DNA of 64,000 bases from NCBI GenBank assembly GCA_950022655.1, contig OX465581.1, positions 28,863,300 to 28,927,299 on the forward strand. The letters run 5' to 3'. The notes under the pieces are model-generated. The model was given only the letters and a program-made list of their open reading frames with translations. It searched no databases and was not told the DNA's origin. Shown here piece after piece: positions 1 through 12,559 of this stretch. Source of the stretch: Alentia gelatinosa (taxonomy: Eukaryota; Annelida; Polychaeta; Phyllodocida; Polynoidae). The position numbers were made by a program, and so were the translations under genes. Numbering within the stretch: position 1 is the first letter of the stretch; the number at the start of each line of letters is the position of its first letter.

Positions 1-3000
1 TACTTATGTAGGATAAGGGGTTACATAAGGCAGCTAGACAAAAACAACCTACGCAATGACAAACAGATTATTTTGATCATGCAGGGGAATCAGGCTTGGC
101 ATAAGTCTGTCAGCATGTGTTTGTATCGTACATGAAAAGTCGTAACTTATATAATCTCTATCGTCACGCATTTGCAATAGAAAGCATCAATAATAGCTAT
201 GGCGTTTTGCGATCATTGTGGGAAATATTAAGTACAGACTGGGCCAAGCAGATCAAACACATATTGGTTCAATTACGACATGGTCCTACGACGTTCTGTT
301 TCTTTGATCTTTTCTCTACGAAGTACTTGTACCTTTTTGGGGCGGATTTGAAGATTTACAAAACCGCTCTAGTGACGAAGTTAAGTATCATAGGCTCTCA
401 AAGTGCAACACCACAGACATCAATTCCGATGATCTAAAGTCAAAGTATTGAAAAGCACATAATGACTAACCGTATTCTACCAGAGAGAGACCCCCAATGC
501 CACACAACCATAAACAAACAAAAATAACTAGTAGAAATAAACAATAAAGAAAATTGAAAATAGACCTAGTAGAATTGTAAGAGTTCGAATAGCAATGCAT
601 GACGAGATTGGACACAGCTAAAGCACCAACTTGCACCCAGTCTGGCAAAGAGTCGGATACTAGCTTTTGATAGAGCAATAAATAACTGATCAATAGTTGG
701 GCAGAGTAGCGGTCTGTTCGTGGCCAGCTTTTGGCAGTACCCACTACAATGGTACTTGTGAATGTGATGTTTTCCCACTGCCTTATCACTGCCAATCAGA
801 GGATTAGTACCAAACGTCCTACTCTGGACTATTATTAATATAAAGAGAATACTATTCGCAGGTGCCAAACCGATTATTTGAAAGAAATCAGAATAAATAT
901 GCCAATGCCGTTGAGTAAATTGGCATTACCGTCGCGTTGGTTATTCTCCGCGAGTATTGAAATTCATTACAAATGAAGTCAAATTATAACAAATCATTAC
1001 TAAGGTCGCCTTTTTTTTTTTTTTACAGAAAAACATGGCAACTGTCATATCATTTGAACACCTTTGATCATATCAATACCATTCACATTTTGTTAATCTT
1101 GATGATTATAAAATGAAGAAATGAGAGCTTTATTACCTACTATATCTAAAAAACTACGATTCTGGTAGTATCTGCTTGGACTTCTCCCCGCACATAAGGA
1201 CAGAGTGAACCAGACTTAGGCTTGAAGAGTGAGGGGCCACGAGAGTGAGAATCTCGTGGAGGAAAATATTAGAATCTGTTCTTCTTTTTTGTATATCTAT
1301 TGGCTGAAGTATCTTTTCTCTATGATTTATTTTGAGCCTTGCCAAAATCTATGTTTAGTAGTGTAGTTTTCTTATCTACTTTTCTTGTTCATATCTAAAA
1401 CAGTTATATTACAACTTCTATCTGCCTTATCAGTTGTCATATAAGAGGAATGTCGGTGTATCTAGAATAAATATAAGTATTGTATCTATCATCATAAAGT
1501 TCTTTCAAAAAGAGATATTTAACGTTATTTGTCTTTTCCTTTCCATGAACATCCTTTGGTAGGAATGGTATTGAGTTGTAGAGTATAAGGTAACGTTATC
1601 ACTCAAATAACTTTTTAAAACATGACCTAAACTGTTTCACCGGTATAAATGATGATGGATAAGCAACAATTGGTTAATCATCAATGTGTAAGCATCAGAA
1701 CTTGAGGGAGCACATAAAAAAAGTTTAACTTCAGTAAAGGTATTAGGTGACACATTATCAATTATTTAGTTGATATGCTAAGGCGAAAATTTGATTCTTT
1801 TGCCATAAAACAAAGGAACTTTTTTTTCACTCAAATGGGTCTAGAACAAAAAAAAAGAGAAAAAAACCCAGACTCTTCCAGGGCATTGAAAAGGAACGGT
1901 TCAGCGGAGGCACAGTTCCGGAATCCTCTTCATACAGGAAGTCGTACCATAAAGGAGATGGTGGTGATCCATTCATGTATAACTTACCTTACTGTGCTGG
2001 GAAGGGAGTCGAAAACTGGTGACCGACTTGTTCATGTCCCTGTTAAGAGACCTTTCGGCGTCCCCCCATCCCTGCTGTTCCTCCTCCTCCTCCTCTTCCT
2101 CCTCTCCCTCGGAACCGCCATCCTCGCTCACCTATACACATCCACGTCCGTGCGTAAGGAGAAAAACAGTGATGTAAAGAACACCGGCACTTAATCACGA
2201 ACACAAACTTACATTATGGCAGCTACTGCATGCAGACATTATCCAGGAGCACAATAGCCTGTCGTCAGATTAATCCACTTCTGATATAAAGTATGCCCGT
2301 CCAAGACGACTTCGCCCCACGCTTTCTCTGCGGAACTACTTCAGCGAGCCTGTTGATTGCGGGACCCCATGGCGTCATGGACTAGTTATGAGACCGCAGG
2401 TGGCAGAGGAATAAACCCAATGAGCCTCAGCTATATCAGCAGCCAGAGTATTGATCCAGGAACACTAGCATTATTTGCCTGCCATGACCAAAGTGTTATT
2501 CTTTGCCCCCTAAAGAGTTGGCTGGTGCCCCATGAATAATATGGTAACAATGACATGGTTCTAATCATGAACATGAGGTGGGCACACGTCTTGGTCTATA
2601 TAGCGTTAGCATAATGTAACTCTACTCACTAGAGTGAGCCGTGCACACGATGCAAGGCTCTGTCCTATAATTAGACATAATATTATGGTTGGGAAACATA
2701 AATAAGTTATATTTTAATGTTTATCTGAGAATCTAATTTATAGAAGGATCGCAGCACATATAACCGTGTGTTAGGAATGCGATTCTTATGATGTCGATAT
2801 CTTCAGATGTTTTGTGGATTATCATTTCAATTCAGTAAGCACGTCTCATTGTTATTAGTGTTTTATAGATTTGGAGGTCGTAATCTCTTAGCAAGAGTGG
2901 AATGTCCTGTTATCCCTTAACATCTGATAATCCTCGACATTATCCATTGGGCCCTCTCGACTGATAAGGAAATAAGCCACCATTATCAATGGCAATACCA

Positions 3001-4586
3001 ATTCTGGGTCGCTATCGATATTGTGTTATTTCTCTGATCATGTATTCATTACTGAAATATATGATGAACCATTGACAAATTCTAGAACTTTAGATTCAAA
3101 ATATTATAGCGAGATAGATACTTCAATAATTTCATCAATTATGTATTGCGTAGCTTTGAACGTCATCAAGGTGATCTATCACCATTTGTTAAAAAGCACG
3201 ACCATTTTCGATATTCTGAATTATTCATTTTAATGAATTGATAATGTTACATCAGTATATGGCGATTACTTTTGTTGTTAACTTTCATTGATTGAAAAAA
3301 GTACTCTATAGAGACAGTAAAATCACGAGAAAATCCACGATTCAAGACACGCACCCGTTAAAACGGCTTCTGAGATCGCTACTGAGAACGGTCAAGAGAC
3401 ATCGTCTATAAATATACAGTTCTTTAACGGAGCAAAGCCAACTAGAAGGCTTCATATAAAGAAGAAAAACAAGTTTTGTATTGCTGTGGGTCTATCAGGA
3501 GGGTATTAATATTAACCGGTGGCTAGGGTCTATCCCTGTACTCAAACTAAATAAAAAGCATTTTCATAGACCCTTAAAATTGGCCTCCAATATTATTCAG
3601 ACAGGGATATATATAACATGTGCACTCCTAAAAAACCAGACGTTTTGTAGAACTGCGGAGAGCATGTCCAGAATTAGCACCATATGAAGAGCTTTTCACG
3701 AAGGAGTCCCAAATATAAACAGGAGTACCGCAATCAAACACTCGGCCCGTTCTTTTCAGCCGATACGCATATTTAATCGAAACATTGATAAGGAACACAG
3801 TAAGAAATCTTTTGAACATACATTGTATCACCTAACGCGAAAGCCGTATGATATATGTCTTATAACATAGGTTAGTAGAGGAACTAGTCAGGTCTCTGTC
3901 TGGCACAAGAACAAGTTTAAATTGCTTGATTTCTGGATGAACATAAACACATTCCACCATGGCAAGTTGCCTTTCAATAGTCGTACCGTAACATTGTTTT
4001 AGTTTGAACAGATTTATTTTCTAACAGATAAACGGCTGGAGCGGCCATCAATATTTGTAATCCGCATGCAGATGTGGTCTGCAAATTTGCACTGTGTCTA
4101 GGACATCTGTCTATCCGCCTCGTTAATCCACCTGATTTCATTCCCTATAGCAGCACAAACAACAATATGTTGATCATGCACCCCTAAGAGTCGACCTCTT
4201 AATTGCCTACAGCCCAACGTAAACAGGTGATAAAAACCCCGCAAAAACTTACGCGGTACTGGATAAGTGCCCCTTCATACAGGGACATTAAAAATTTTCC
4301 GTGTGGATTGGCTGCTCGCTTCATTTGCTGTAAACTTTTATCCCGTTTTGGTTCATGGCACGCAGGACTGTTTTCCTTCTCTGATATAGAAGCCTTGTCC
4401 TGTTTTGATTTCCACCTTGAAAGGTGGAATCATTGCATGGATATAGAGGCGCTTTGATTAATGTATAAGTTCACCTGCCCCAAACGACATGCTAAGGATT
4501 CCACTGAATAAATAAGGAACGCAAAAGAGAGAGCTAAAGGAACATAATAGAGTGCCGGCAGCCGTATAACGGGATATATATTTTGG
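1..4586. other. Unassigned AT-rich stretch, no gene recognised
   Basis: I see no convincing exon, RNA gene or transposon here. Open frames are short and lack splice-site context or family motifs. Low-complexity patches are a 14-nt poly-T run at 1011-1024, an A-rich patch near 1847-1866 and a CT-rich (CTC)n-like patch around 2080-2112. The stretch could be intronic or intergenic. Confidence 0.6.
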
Positions 4587-4623
4587 ATATATATATATAT
4601 GTATACATATATATGTATACATA

Positions 4624-4665
<42 letters not shown>

Positions 4666-4672
4666 TATATAC

Positions 4673-4741
<69 letters not shown>
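4587..4741. repeat. Compound microsatellite (TA)n-(AG)32
   Basis: A TA-rich tract with ATGTATAC interruptions runs to about 4676. It passes directly into 32 uninterrupted AG units at 4677-4740. It is a simple-sequence repeat with no coding content and is likely polymorphic in length. Confidence 0.95.
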
Positions 4742-4743
<2 letters not shown>

Positions 4744-4946
4744 GAGAAAGAAAGAGAAGCTAGATTTATGGAGTGAGTTCCTTGCCTACCTTTTGACGCC
4801 TCATGGCTTTGCAGGCATCCGCATCCCCATGTGGCCGACTCACAAAAACTCTTGTTTGTTACGAACTTTGGCCTGAGGTGCTCGGAAAAACGGGCCCTAA
4901 CTCTGTCCTATGCACCAATAATCTGTGCTCGTTACACCGTGACTAC

Positions 4947-5105
4947 CCACAATATGTCCTCCTCGAGTGACTCTCCCGAGTTGCTCCCAATTTGCTCGTC
5001 CCCGTCATTAGAGAGCATAGCCGTCTTGGCTCTCCAGCTACAAATCACACTTAAGCAGACCACTGTGGCCACACAGTAGCCTTTCACATACCGACTCGGT
5101 TTCAT
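4947..5105 (-). CDS. Putative first coding exon of a membrane protein (partial)
   Basis: The minus strand reads 53 codons from an ATG with G at -3 (complement of 5103-5105) to a possible GT donor (GTAGTC) just below 4947, ending in phase 0. The peptide starts MKPSRYVKGY, followed by a hydrophobic run (CVATVVCLSVICSW, about residues 11-24), then a polar acidic part ending ESLEEDILW. That layout resembles a signal-anchor type II membrane protein such as a Golgi transferase, but no family motif is visible and I do not name one. The frame stays open upstream to 5291, probably as 5'UTR. CCAAT pentamers lie at 5133-5137 (minus) and 5146-5150 (plus). The donor is not strong and no following exon was found below 4947, so this could be a chance frame. 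Confidence 0.33.
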
Positions 5106-7602
5106 GTCTCCCCCCACGCTAGGGTCCCATCGATTGGTGGCTGGACCAATCAAAGAGAGCTGCTTTATCAAATATTCATTTCTCAGCCTCTTCAGGAATT
5201 CTCTGGCGCAAAGGGTTCCCTTTTCACTGCGCGTGCGTGTGACAGGTGCCGCTATATGCACACGTGTCGACTTTGTCTGCACCGAATGCAATCTGGAGTC
5301 CCTCCCATAATTACAACGGGTCCTGCCAAGGTATTTCTATGAAGGGAAAATGCAAAGAAGAAGCTCCTTTGTGGTGTATGCCTTGGGACTCCAAATCGAT
5401 GAAAGATCCTGAGGTTGGAAGGAAATGAACTAATTCACAGTCAGGTGAATTGGTTAGACCGTTGTATGGTGCGATATCAAAAGTGTAATAACCCCTTGGT
5501 AGAACAAGTACATGGGCTCATTGAAACAGGGGACTTCCGGTTTCTAAACTTGAAGAATGCATTTGAAGGGTGATTGTTGCATATTATTACCCCAGGGCTT
5601 GCTCACGCCAACTGTCGAGGGAATCAATTATGAAGTTTATAGTAGTGAATAACCAAGCATTAGCAAGGATATTGGTGCAACATAAATAAAAGATATATTG
5701 CATGCACTAGAATAAACACCTGTCTTAATTCCCATGTTTCAAGCAAATTAATCGTCTTCAGGAATATCTATAACAAAGATATGATGTTTAAAAGCTATCG
5801 GACACCAATTCAGTTTTTGTTATATATAGTTCATCTTTCTTCCTGTCACATATTGCTGAAGCCTGTTGATTTTATTGTCTAAGTTCACAGTATAGTCAAC
5901 GTGAAGTATGATTCCAGTATGCACTAGTAGAAAATGGTCGAGCGACCTATAGATAGGGTGACAGATGGTACCAATGTCAAAGCTACTACCACTCCAGGCA
6001 CCCAGAAGGTGTTAATCAAATCTTTGATGGAAATGTATTTTCTAATATTTCAGCAATGGATTAGGTTTTATATGGCATAAACAATCGTATACCTGCAACC
6101 TCATTATATCAATCGTAAACAATATCAATTGGTCACCGGCTGTATGGAAAAGGCCTGTATGGGCTGGAATGCTAGAAATATTCAATTCTTTGCGCTAGAT
6201 ATGCTCTAACGAAATAAAAGAAAGTTGGCCACGGCCACTGAGTGATTCTCGAAATGTACATACTCAGTTTAACAAATTGCCGTGTATTTCAGAATGATTT
6301 ATATGTCAGGAAGTACTAAACTTTCAATAATGAACATTTTGATATAATCTAATTATCAATCTTTGCATACGGGAGTAAATGTCCATTACATCTCACTTTC
6401 ATTAAAGCAGATTATAGAGTTGCGCAACCATCATTTGCAGCTAGTACATTCATTAAAATAATCACTTTCAAACGTAGATATAGACAATTACAGGACTTAC
6501 ATTATCTGTTCTGCTATAGGCAAGATTACGAGAGATTATGCAACAGATCACACGGCGTATGATCCAGCGGCGTATGAACGATATTACTTGCGATAGGAAA
6601 CTGATAAAAAGGTATGAGTTCAGTATTTTCAACACTATACAAAATAATATATTTGTCGGTACATTTTGATGAGACCTACATGAAGATTAATTCTTTAGGT
6701 TCAGATTGATTACAATTATTGTTAATCTGAACATGTGCTGTAAAGCAGCTAAAATAACAATCTTTGCTATACAGATTTTAGTGTATGGTAGCCAAGTATT
6801 CAATACCTCTCTGTTTCTTTTATACGACCACATTCCAAATTCATCAACTGTGCCACTAATGTGCCAATAGTTCACACAAAAGCATAGTTAACTGGTGTTT
6901 GACTTGAACAGGTTCCAAGATCAGTACAGGAAATGAGCCCGACCGCTGTTGGGTTATGGCTTACCGCAATGCGTTCAGACGGTATCATGAAAGCAGGAAG
7001 ACTCAGATTAATGTGAAGTAGTAATTTGACCAAGGTTATGCCAATACACGCGACCCACAGATAACCTATCCATCATCCCTTTGAACAATAGCGAATTTGA
7101 ATTCACAAGGGATGCAGAAATATAGCTAGGCTACTCCTGGAGGTGATAAATGGAACATGCGAAGTGTGTTATCCCAATCTGTAAACTGTATTATTTATGT
7201 AATTGAATTATATCGATTGACAATATCACAAATGTACATTTGATATGGCGAGGGCGTGTCTGGTTTCAGATTGTAATCATGATATGTGAACGTATATATA
7301 GGGAAATCACTAAATTCATCTCATAAATATAAGTTTGTAGAGATATCTTAAAGATATCCCGGTGGATTGATAAGAATAACAGTAATTATACAAAAAATCA
7401 CGATGTATTGGGGATGGCCTTCACTCATGCCATTCCTTATATCCAATACTATCACTGGAAAGCCTAGTATTATGCTAAGCTGATTAATACGAATAACATG
7501 GGACTCGCAAAATAGTCTATTGTATAGTAATTTAAGGTAAAATTCGTTATTTATAGCTGGGGTGTGGGTGTGTCTTCCTCGGCGAATCCATGGAAATGAG
7601 GT
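5106..7602. other. Unassigned stretch, no gene recognised
   Basis: I see no recognisable exon, transposon or RNA gene. The first 200 bases are moderately GC-rich and would be the 5' flank of the putative exon on the minus strand. The remainder is AT-rich with many stops in all frames. Confidence 0.55.
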
Positions 7603-7616
7603 CCCCCCCCCCCCCC
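7603..7616. repeat. Homopolymer C14
   Basis: Fourteen consecutive C residues, a simple repeat. Similar C or G runs occur at 47948-47960 (13 C) and 59284-59295 (12 G). Confidence 0.9.
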
Positions 7617-8566
7617 GGAAAACCTCAAAATGAAATGCGCCAAGGTAAATACCTTAAAGTAAAATGCCCCAGGCAAGTACCATGATATCCCCGGCCCCTT
7701 CAGCTATAGACTCAAATCGATACCCTCCCATACACACATGTTTAAACGTGTATACACCCAAATATGTAATCTATAGTACAGTTGGTATCATTACTATTAT
7801 GTAAACTCCTAAACATTATGGAGCTATGATGTATTGACATCATGCTTGGTGTTGCGAAAAGGGCCAGCATATTACAGTACGTTAATTGATACCAGAGAAG
7901 CGTATTTCAATGTATGTTTACCGAAAGGGTTGAACCTCTATAATCAAATCCTGTAATACATGAGCCAGCTATCCAGCCCATGAGAAATGTGGACCTCCAG
8001 TGACAGTTTAGGGGCAATAACTGCAAACTGGTTAGTGTGGGCATAGAAATAAATGTCCACCATCTAGGAAGTGGAACCTGAGCCTGACAGAATCTGGAGG
8101 CACCGGAGCTTATAACACAAGCATGGGGCATCATTCTGTGGTGCCTGCTGGATCTCACTAACCTCATGACCATCATAGAACTATTACGGCACTTGTTGTT
8201 ATCACAGGAGGACCAGCAGCTGTCTTACTGACATAGAGAAAAGCACAATTATCACAGAAGAATGTCACAGAACCCTTTGTTGCTAATTTGTTGCAAACGT
8301 CAAAGCATCACTGTTTTTGGTGCCAGATACAACAACATTGACAGAATACAGGCTTTGCTGTTTTCTGATGATGTCATGTCCTGTCAATATTATGCACAAT
8401 TGGTTGAATTTGTGGTGATGGAGGACCTCTACTAGCAGAATGAGGGTCAAGAACAAGCAATTGAAAGTATCATCACTTGGGTAAATTACTGCAATGATTT
8501 GTGAGATTTATTGAGTGACTATCAAAGAAATACACATTCAGCTTGTTCATTATCATGGGCCAAACA
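7617..8566. other. Unassigned stretch
   Basis: An open frame of 89 codons on the minus strand (8176-7907) has no recognisable motif and is probably chance. No repeat structure was detected up to the MITE that follows. Confidence 0.5.
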
Positions 8567-8570
8567 TTAA

Positions 8571-9085
8571 AGGCATATCGGACAATTTGGCTTGAAAATT
8601 AAAACCCATGTCAATTTCTTGAAAATTTAGTAAGATGATCTCCAAGTGTTGTGGAACACATATCTAACATAAAAATGGGGGGTCACTGTGCTAGTTTTTG
8701 ATTTATAGATCAATATTATGATCATTTTATATTAGAATATATAGGAATTCTAAAAAGTATATTTTCACATAGTAAAACCCATGTCGTTTTCCTCAAATTT
8801 TCACAGAATATAGTACATATATAATACTACTTATTTATGTTTTAAAAATCATAGGTCACCGTGCCAGTTTTTGAAAGACTTGAAGAAAACCATATTTTTC
8901 AGTAGATTTCCTATGTAAATCAAACAAATGCAAATTGGCCTATTTTACCTATTGAGATAAACTGGACAAAATATTAGATTTACTCATGTAGAATTAGAAT
9001 GAATCCCAAGAAACCAGTTTTGGCTAATAATTGACATTATCTAAAAATCACCAGGTGGCGCCACTGTGAATTGTAGGATATGCCT
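8571..9085 (+). mobile_element. MITE flanked by TTAA (copy A), 515 bp
   Basis: The left end reads AGGCATATCGGACAATT. The reverse complement of the right end reads AGGCATATCCTACAATT. This gives 17-bp terminal inverted repeats with two mismatches. Both ends abut TTAA (8567-8570 and 9086-9089), the target-site duplication typical of piggyBac-type elements. There is no coding capacity. A diverged copy lies in inverse orientation at 34444-34915, matching along most of its length, including the CACCAGGTGGCGCCAC block near 9050. The piggyBac assignment is inferred from TTAA alone; these ends do not begin with the usual CCC. Confidence 0.8.
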
Positions 9086-9089
9086 TTAA

Positions 9090-9586
9090 GAGTGTAAAAG
9101 TGGCTTGAATTGAATTGAATATCAAATTGCAATTGCTACGATCGTCTAAAATTAGGTTTGCCAATAAGTTAGGATTAAATGTATTAAGAATATACATTCA
9201 CATTATTGGAAAGTATATAGTGTATAAGGAAACATGGTTACTGTAATTTACGTCAAAATACGCGATAAAATTGTTGATTAGATCACCCCGATGCTATATG
9301 TATGTATATATATATATGATAAAATCTAGGACTATATATAGAAAACGGCCTGAGTGCCTGTATCCAGAAATGCTGTTTTGATCACAGGCATCTGTTGTTT
9401 CAGTATGCTTCCCCATAGGCTCCGGCAGAAGAACGTGTTGGGGAATATAGTTCTTCTTTGGAATACCAGAGGCCATGGTGGAGCAACGGGAATTCCAGGA
9501 TTCTAGAGTATTCTAGACGGCTATACCTTGGGTCGACCTCAGTTTGATTACCAACAGCGGATGTATAGGATTTACAAATCCTATTC
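9090..9586. other. Unassigned stretch with short TA tract
   Basis: Only a short TA-rich microsatellite at about 9297-9318 stands out. No gene recognised. Confidence 0.5.
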
Positions 9587-9757
9587 GGGGGGGGGGGGGG
9601 GGGGGGGAAGAGCATTGGCAGGTGGTCGAAAATAAATTGGAGACAAGGAATCGGATCAGAGAACAGAAAGTAATGAGGTTACTGCCTCGAAATCTAACAC
9701 TGAACGCAGTGGCGCCAGATCATTTTGAAAATCGGGGGGCGGGGGGGGGGGGGGGGG
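9587..9757 (+). repeat. Paired long G tracts (G21 and G6-C-G17)
   Basis: G runs at 9587-9607 and at 9734-9757 (one C at 9740) lie about 127 bp apart, each followed by AAG. The second is preceded by CAGTGGCGCCAGATCA and a short A/T-rich stretch. That is similar to the CAGTGGCG...G-run ends seen on some animal DNA transposons; the comparison is from memory. The tracts could form G-quadruplexes. The ORFs running through them are artefacts. Confidence 0.75.
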
Positions 9758-10609
9758 AAGCAACGAATTACTGACCCTTTTCTTTTCTTTCGAGCTGATT
9801 CTGATTCTGATAATTCAATTCAATTCTATCAAATAGTTTCACATTCCTACACGCCAAATTAAAACGTTAGACTTTAATACTCTTATACACTGAAAGGTCA
9901 ACACTTTGTTATTGTGCATTACAGACTAAAATGCCAAACTTTAACATTCTAATATGGTATGAAGTAGCCCGCTGAGAGTATGTGCATGTAAGAAAAGACA
10001 CAATTGTAAGTACCGTATGTTCAGAATGTTATAGTTTCATGCACTTTGATGTTTACTTGGAAGGATGAAGGCAAAGCCGAAGTACTGTCGAAGACAAATG
10101 AAAGTTGTATAAAAACAACAACTAGAAAGTAAAGTGTTTTTATGCCATGATTCAATAATGCTAAATTTACACCCATGTCCTCGGCAGCCCAAGCACCCCC
10201 ATTTGGCCAAATCGTGGTGTACTGTGGTACTTTTATTGTCATATCATAACTTTGGCTTTCTGATTTTATTTCACCCCGTATAACACTATTTATTGATGAA
10301 ATGAATCACAAAATTAACCATTGAGTGTTGGGTACACGAACCTCACGGCCGTGGAGTACGAGTTCCTAATGTTAAGCCTATGGAGAAAAATACCGGGGTG
10401 AGATAAGTTACACTACGGATGTGAATGTAGCAATTGGCTTTGATGCAGCTATTGGCTTTGATGAGGGAAGCTGGAAGCCGTTGATTGCGGTGCCAGAGAA
10501 AGTCACACAGGATGTGGGCTCGTAAATAATTGTCTGAAACAAGAGGATGGAAACTTGGTCACTACTCCACCATGCTCAGTATAGAGCTGCATGTCGAAGA
10601 TGTTGCCGG
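9758..10609. other. Unassigned stretch upstream of Harbinger relic
   Basis: No exon recognised. A 13-nt phrase, ATTGGCTTTGATG, is repeated in tandem near 10432-10463. The right part may be untranslated sequence of the Harbinger element. Confidence 0.45.
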
Positions 10610-11344
10610 CTTCCAAAACTACAATGCTGCCTGACCTGATCAAAAGAATGCAACCAGATATTGGTTGGCTTTGCCATCCGGCTTGAGGCTGTCCCTCACT
10701 CTTAGACATCTGGCCACTGATGACAATTACTTGTTGCTTGCAGTCAAATTTCAGTGTATTAAATCGTCTATATGTATCATGGTCCCAAAGGTGTGCAAAG
10801 CCATTGCCGAGGGATACAAGAATGACTTCATTTGCTGTTCCCTGAATGTCTAATGATTGGAGAGTCCATGCAAAGGAGTTTGAGAAATGTGGCACATGCT
10901 GTTGGTATGATTGACGGTAAACATGTAAAAATTATAAAACCAGTGAACACAGGTTCCCTTTACCCAGAGATTCTTTAGCATATCCTTCCTTGCCTTGCTA
11001 GATGCACAGTATCGGTTCAGGTGTATCAAGCTTGGGGGTATAGGGCATATGTTGGATGCCCAGATATTCAATGGCTCTGACCTCTCTGAAATGCTTGAAG
11101 AGGGCTGAATAGGCCTGCCACTCCTATGTCCTTTACCCCAGCAACATTCTCGGCGATGAGGCCTTTGCCCTGAGGAGCTACATGATGAAGCTCTATGGGA
11201 GAAGGGTGGTGTCTAAAGGAGAAGCTCAACTAAAACTACCGGATCTCCCGTGGCAGGTGTGTTGTGGAGAATGGGTTATCCTGGTGAAATATTTCAGGTG
11301 TTTCCTGGGTACCACAAGAACAAAGCTACTCTTGATAGATACAC

Positions 11345-12315
11345 TAAGACCTATTAGGTAAACTACAATCGCCTGAACGCTAGTTTGCCGAACATTCACC
11401 AGATGGCAGGCAAAATCACCACCAGCATATTAACTCCGAAAAGGTCCACCAGGTGGACAAGACATTGGGTAGTCTCTCTCACGACCGCTTTAGGCACACA
11501 TGGCAGCCTGGACTGGTCTGTGGGAGTCTACCAGAGCTGGCTGCTGATTGACCGGATGTGGCAATTTTCTCGTTGGGCATGCTAAAAGTAGAACAGATTC
11601 AAATCCAGGGAATACCAAACAAACCACAACGTGCAAACTTTCAGATGAATAAACTTATCGTATCATTAAAACCGAATTGGCAATCCGTGCTCGTCTGATG
11701 CATTTGCATATATACTTTTCATCTGCAAGAATTATCAAACTAAATTTGGTTTAGTGTAAAATTCCCCTTGGCTTAGTTCCGAACTTCAGCTTTGTTTTGA
11801 ATCTGGTTCACATGTGCTAGCTGGTAAGTGATTCCCTGCTACATGGTACAGACAGTGTATACAATTCAGGAATTCAATCACATTCCCTGCAGTAAGATAT
11901 TGCACAACAAAGACAGTTATGTAGTTCACCATTTGACATCTAAACAGTTCTTTTTACTTTATTCTATATATCGAATCTAATAGCGATCCGATACATTGTC
12001 CGAAATATACCATCTTGTTTTTTCCCCCTTCTTTTGTCTGTCCATGCGCTCACAGAGCGTCCGCCATACTTCTTCCTGGCACCGGGCCCCACTGTCCACT
12101 CAGAGATGTGAAGGGGTTGAGGATTGGTTTAGAGGTTTGCCTGCCGCTCTTTGTCTGAAATTTCAGTTAATGAAGCCTTGATTTTGGTCATCTGACCAAC
12201 TAAACCAATAGTGGTTTAGTTCTGAGGAAGAATTCACATAAATAAATTATTCATGAATCCAGATATACACTGGCCAGAGCCACTTGCTCAATAGTTGCGT
12301 AGCTGCCTCATACAC
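11345..12315. other. DNA interrupting the Harbinger relic
   Basis: About 970 bp separate the catalytic-Glu block from the C-terminal block of the transposase relic. Part of it (about 12040-12290) is a dispersed repeat shared with 38690-38900. The rest (11345-12040) is unassigned. It could be a later insertion, an intron that has since been invaded, or both. I could not identify target-site duplications. Confidence 0.5.
12040..12290 (+). repeat. Dispersed repeat, copy 1
   Basis: This copy aligns with 38690-38900 on the same strand. The shared core runs from GGTTTAGAGG through CCTGCCGCTCTT and TTCAGTTAATGAA to GGTTTAGTTCTG, followed by an AT-rich tail with AATTCA. I see no protein coding or tRNA-like promoter, so it may be a non-autonomous element fragment. 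Ends are approximate. Confidence 0.6.
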
Positions 12316-12559
12316 TGCACAGTTTCCTGGGTATCATGGAGCAGAGGCCTGATGCCATGCAGGATATCATCGAGGCCGCCGTCATTCTTCCCAACATCCT
12401 GCAAATCCAGCACCCCACAATGCACGGCAAGAAGTGGACCATGAAGATGATGACCACAACATTATTCCTACCCTCCGGAGGCCACAGGTTGCCTGGCCTG
12501 ATATCAATGAATCTCCAGGAGGGCACAACAGACACATTAAATGACAATTAACAGTGGGA

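Larger units (their letters stand above)
10610..12545 (+). pseudogene. PIF/Harbinger transposase relic, frameshifted and interrupted
   Basis: The plus strand encodes consecutive pieces of a PIF/Harbinger DDE nuclease in shifting frames. The N-terminal part lies at 10650-10853 (LPSGLRLSLTLRHLATDDNY, then ...IVPKVCKAI-like). Next comes the first catalytic Asp block [10 protein letters not shown] at about 10904-10933, then [17 protein letters not shown] and LDAQIFNGSDLSEMLEEG at 10970-11105. The third acidic residue is in a RGRCVVENGL block near 11250-11275. Homology then stops for about 970 bp and resumes at 12316-12540 with the C-terminus (QRPDAMQDIIEAAVILPNIL, then EVDHEDDDHNIIP in the next frame). 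At least three frameshifts and several stops make it non-functional. The family normally encodes a transposase that acts with a Myb-like partner; no partner was found. The minus-strand ORF at 10503-10895 is an antisense shadow. Confidence 0.85.

Noticed and set aside
10503..10895. 130-codon minus-strand ORF
   Set aside because: It is antisense to the PIF/Harbinger transposase relic, whose family motifs are on the plus strand.
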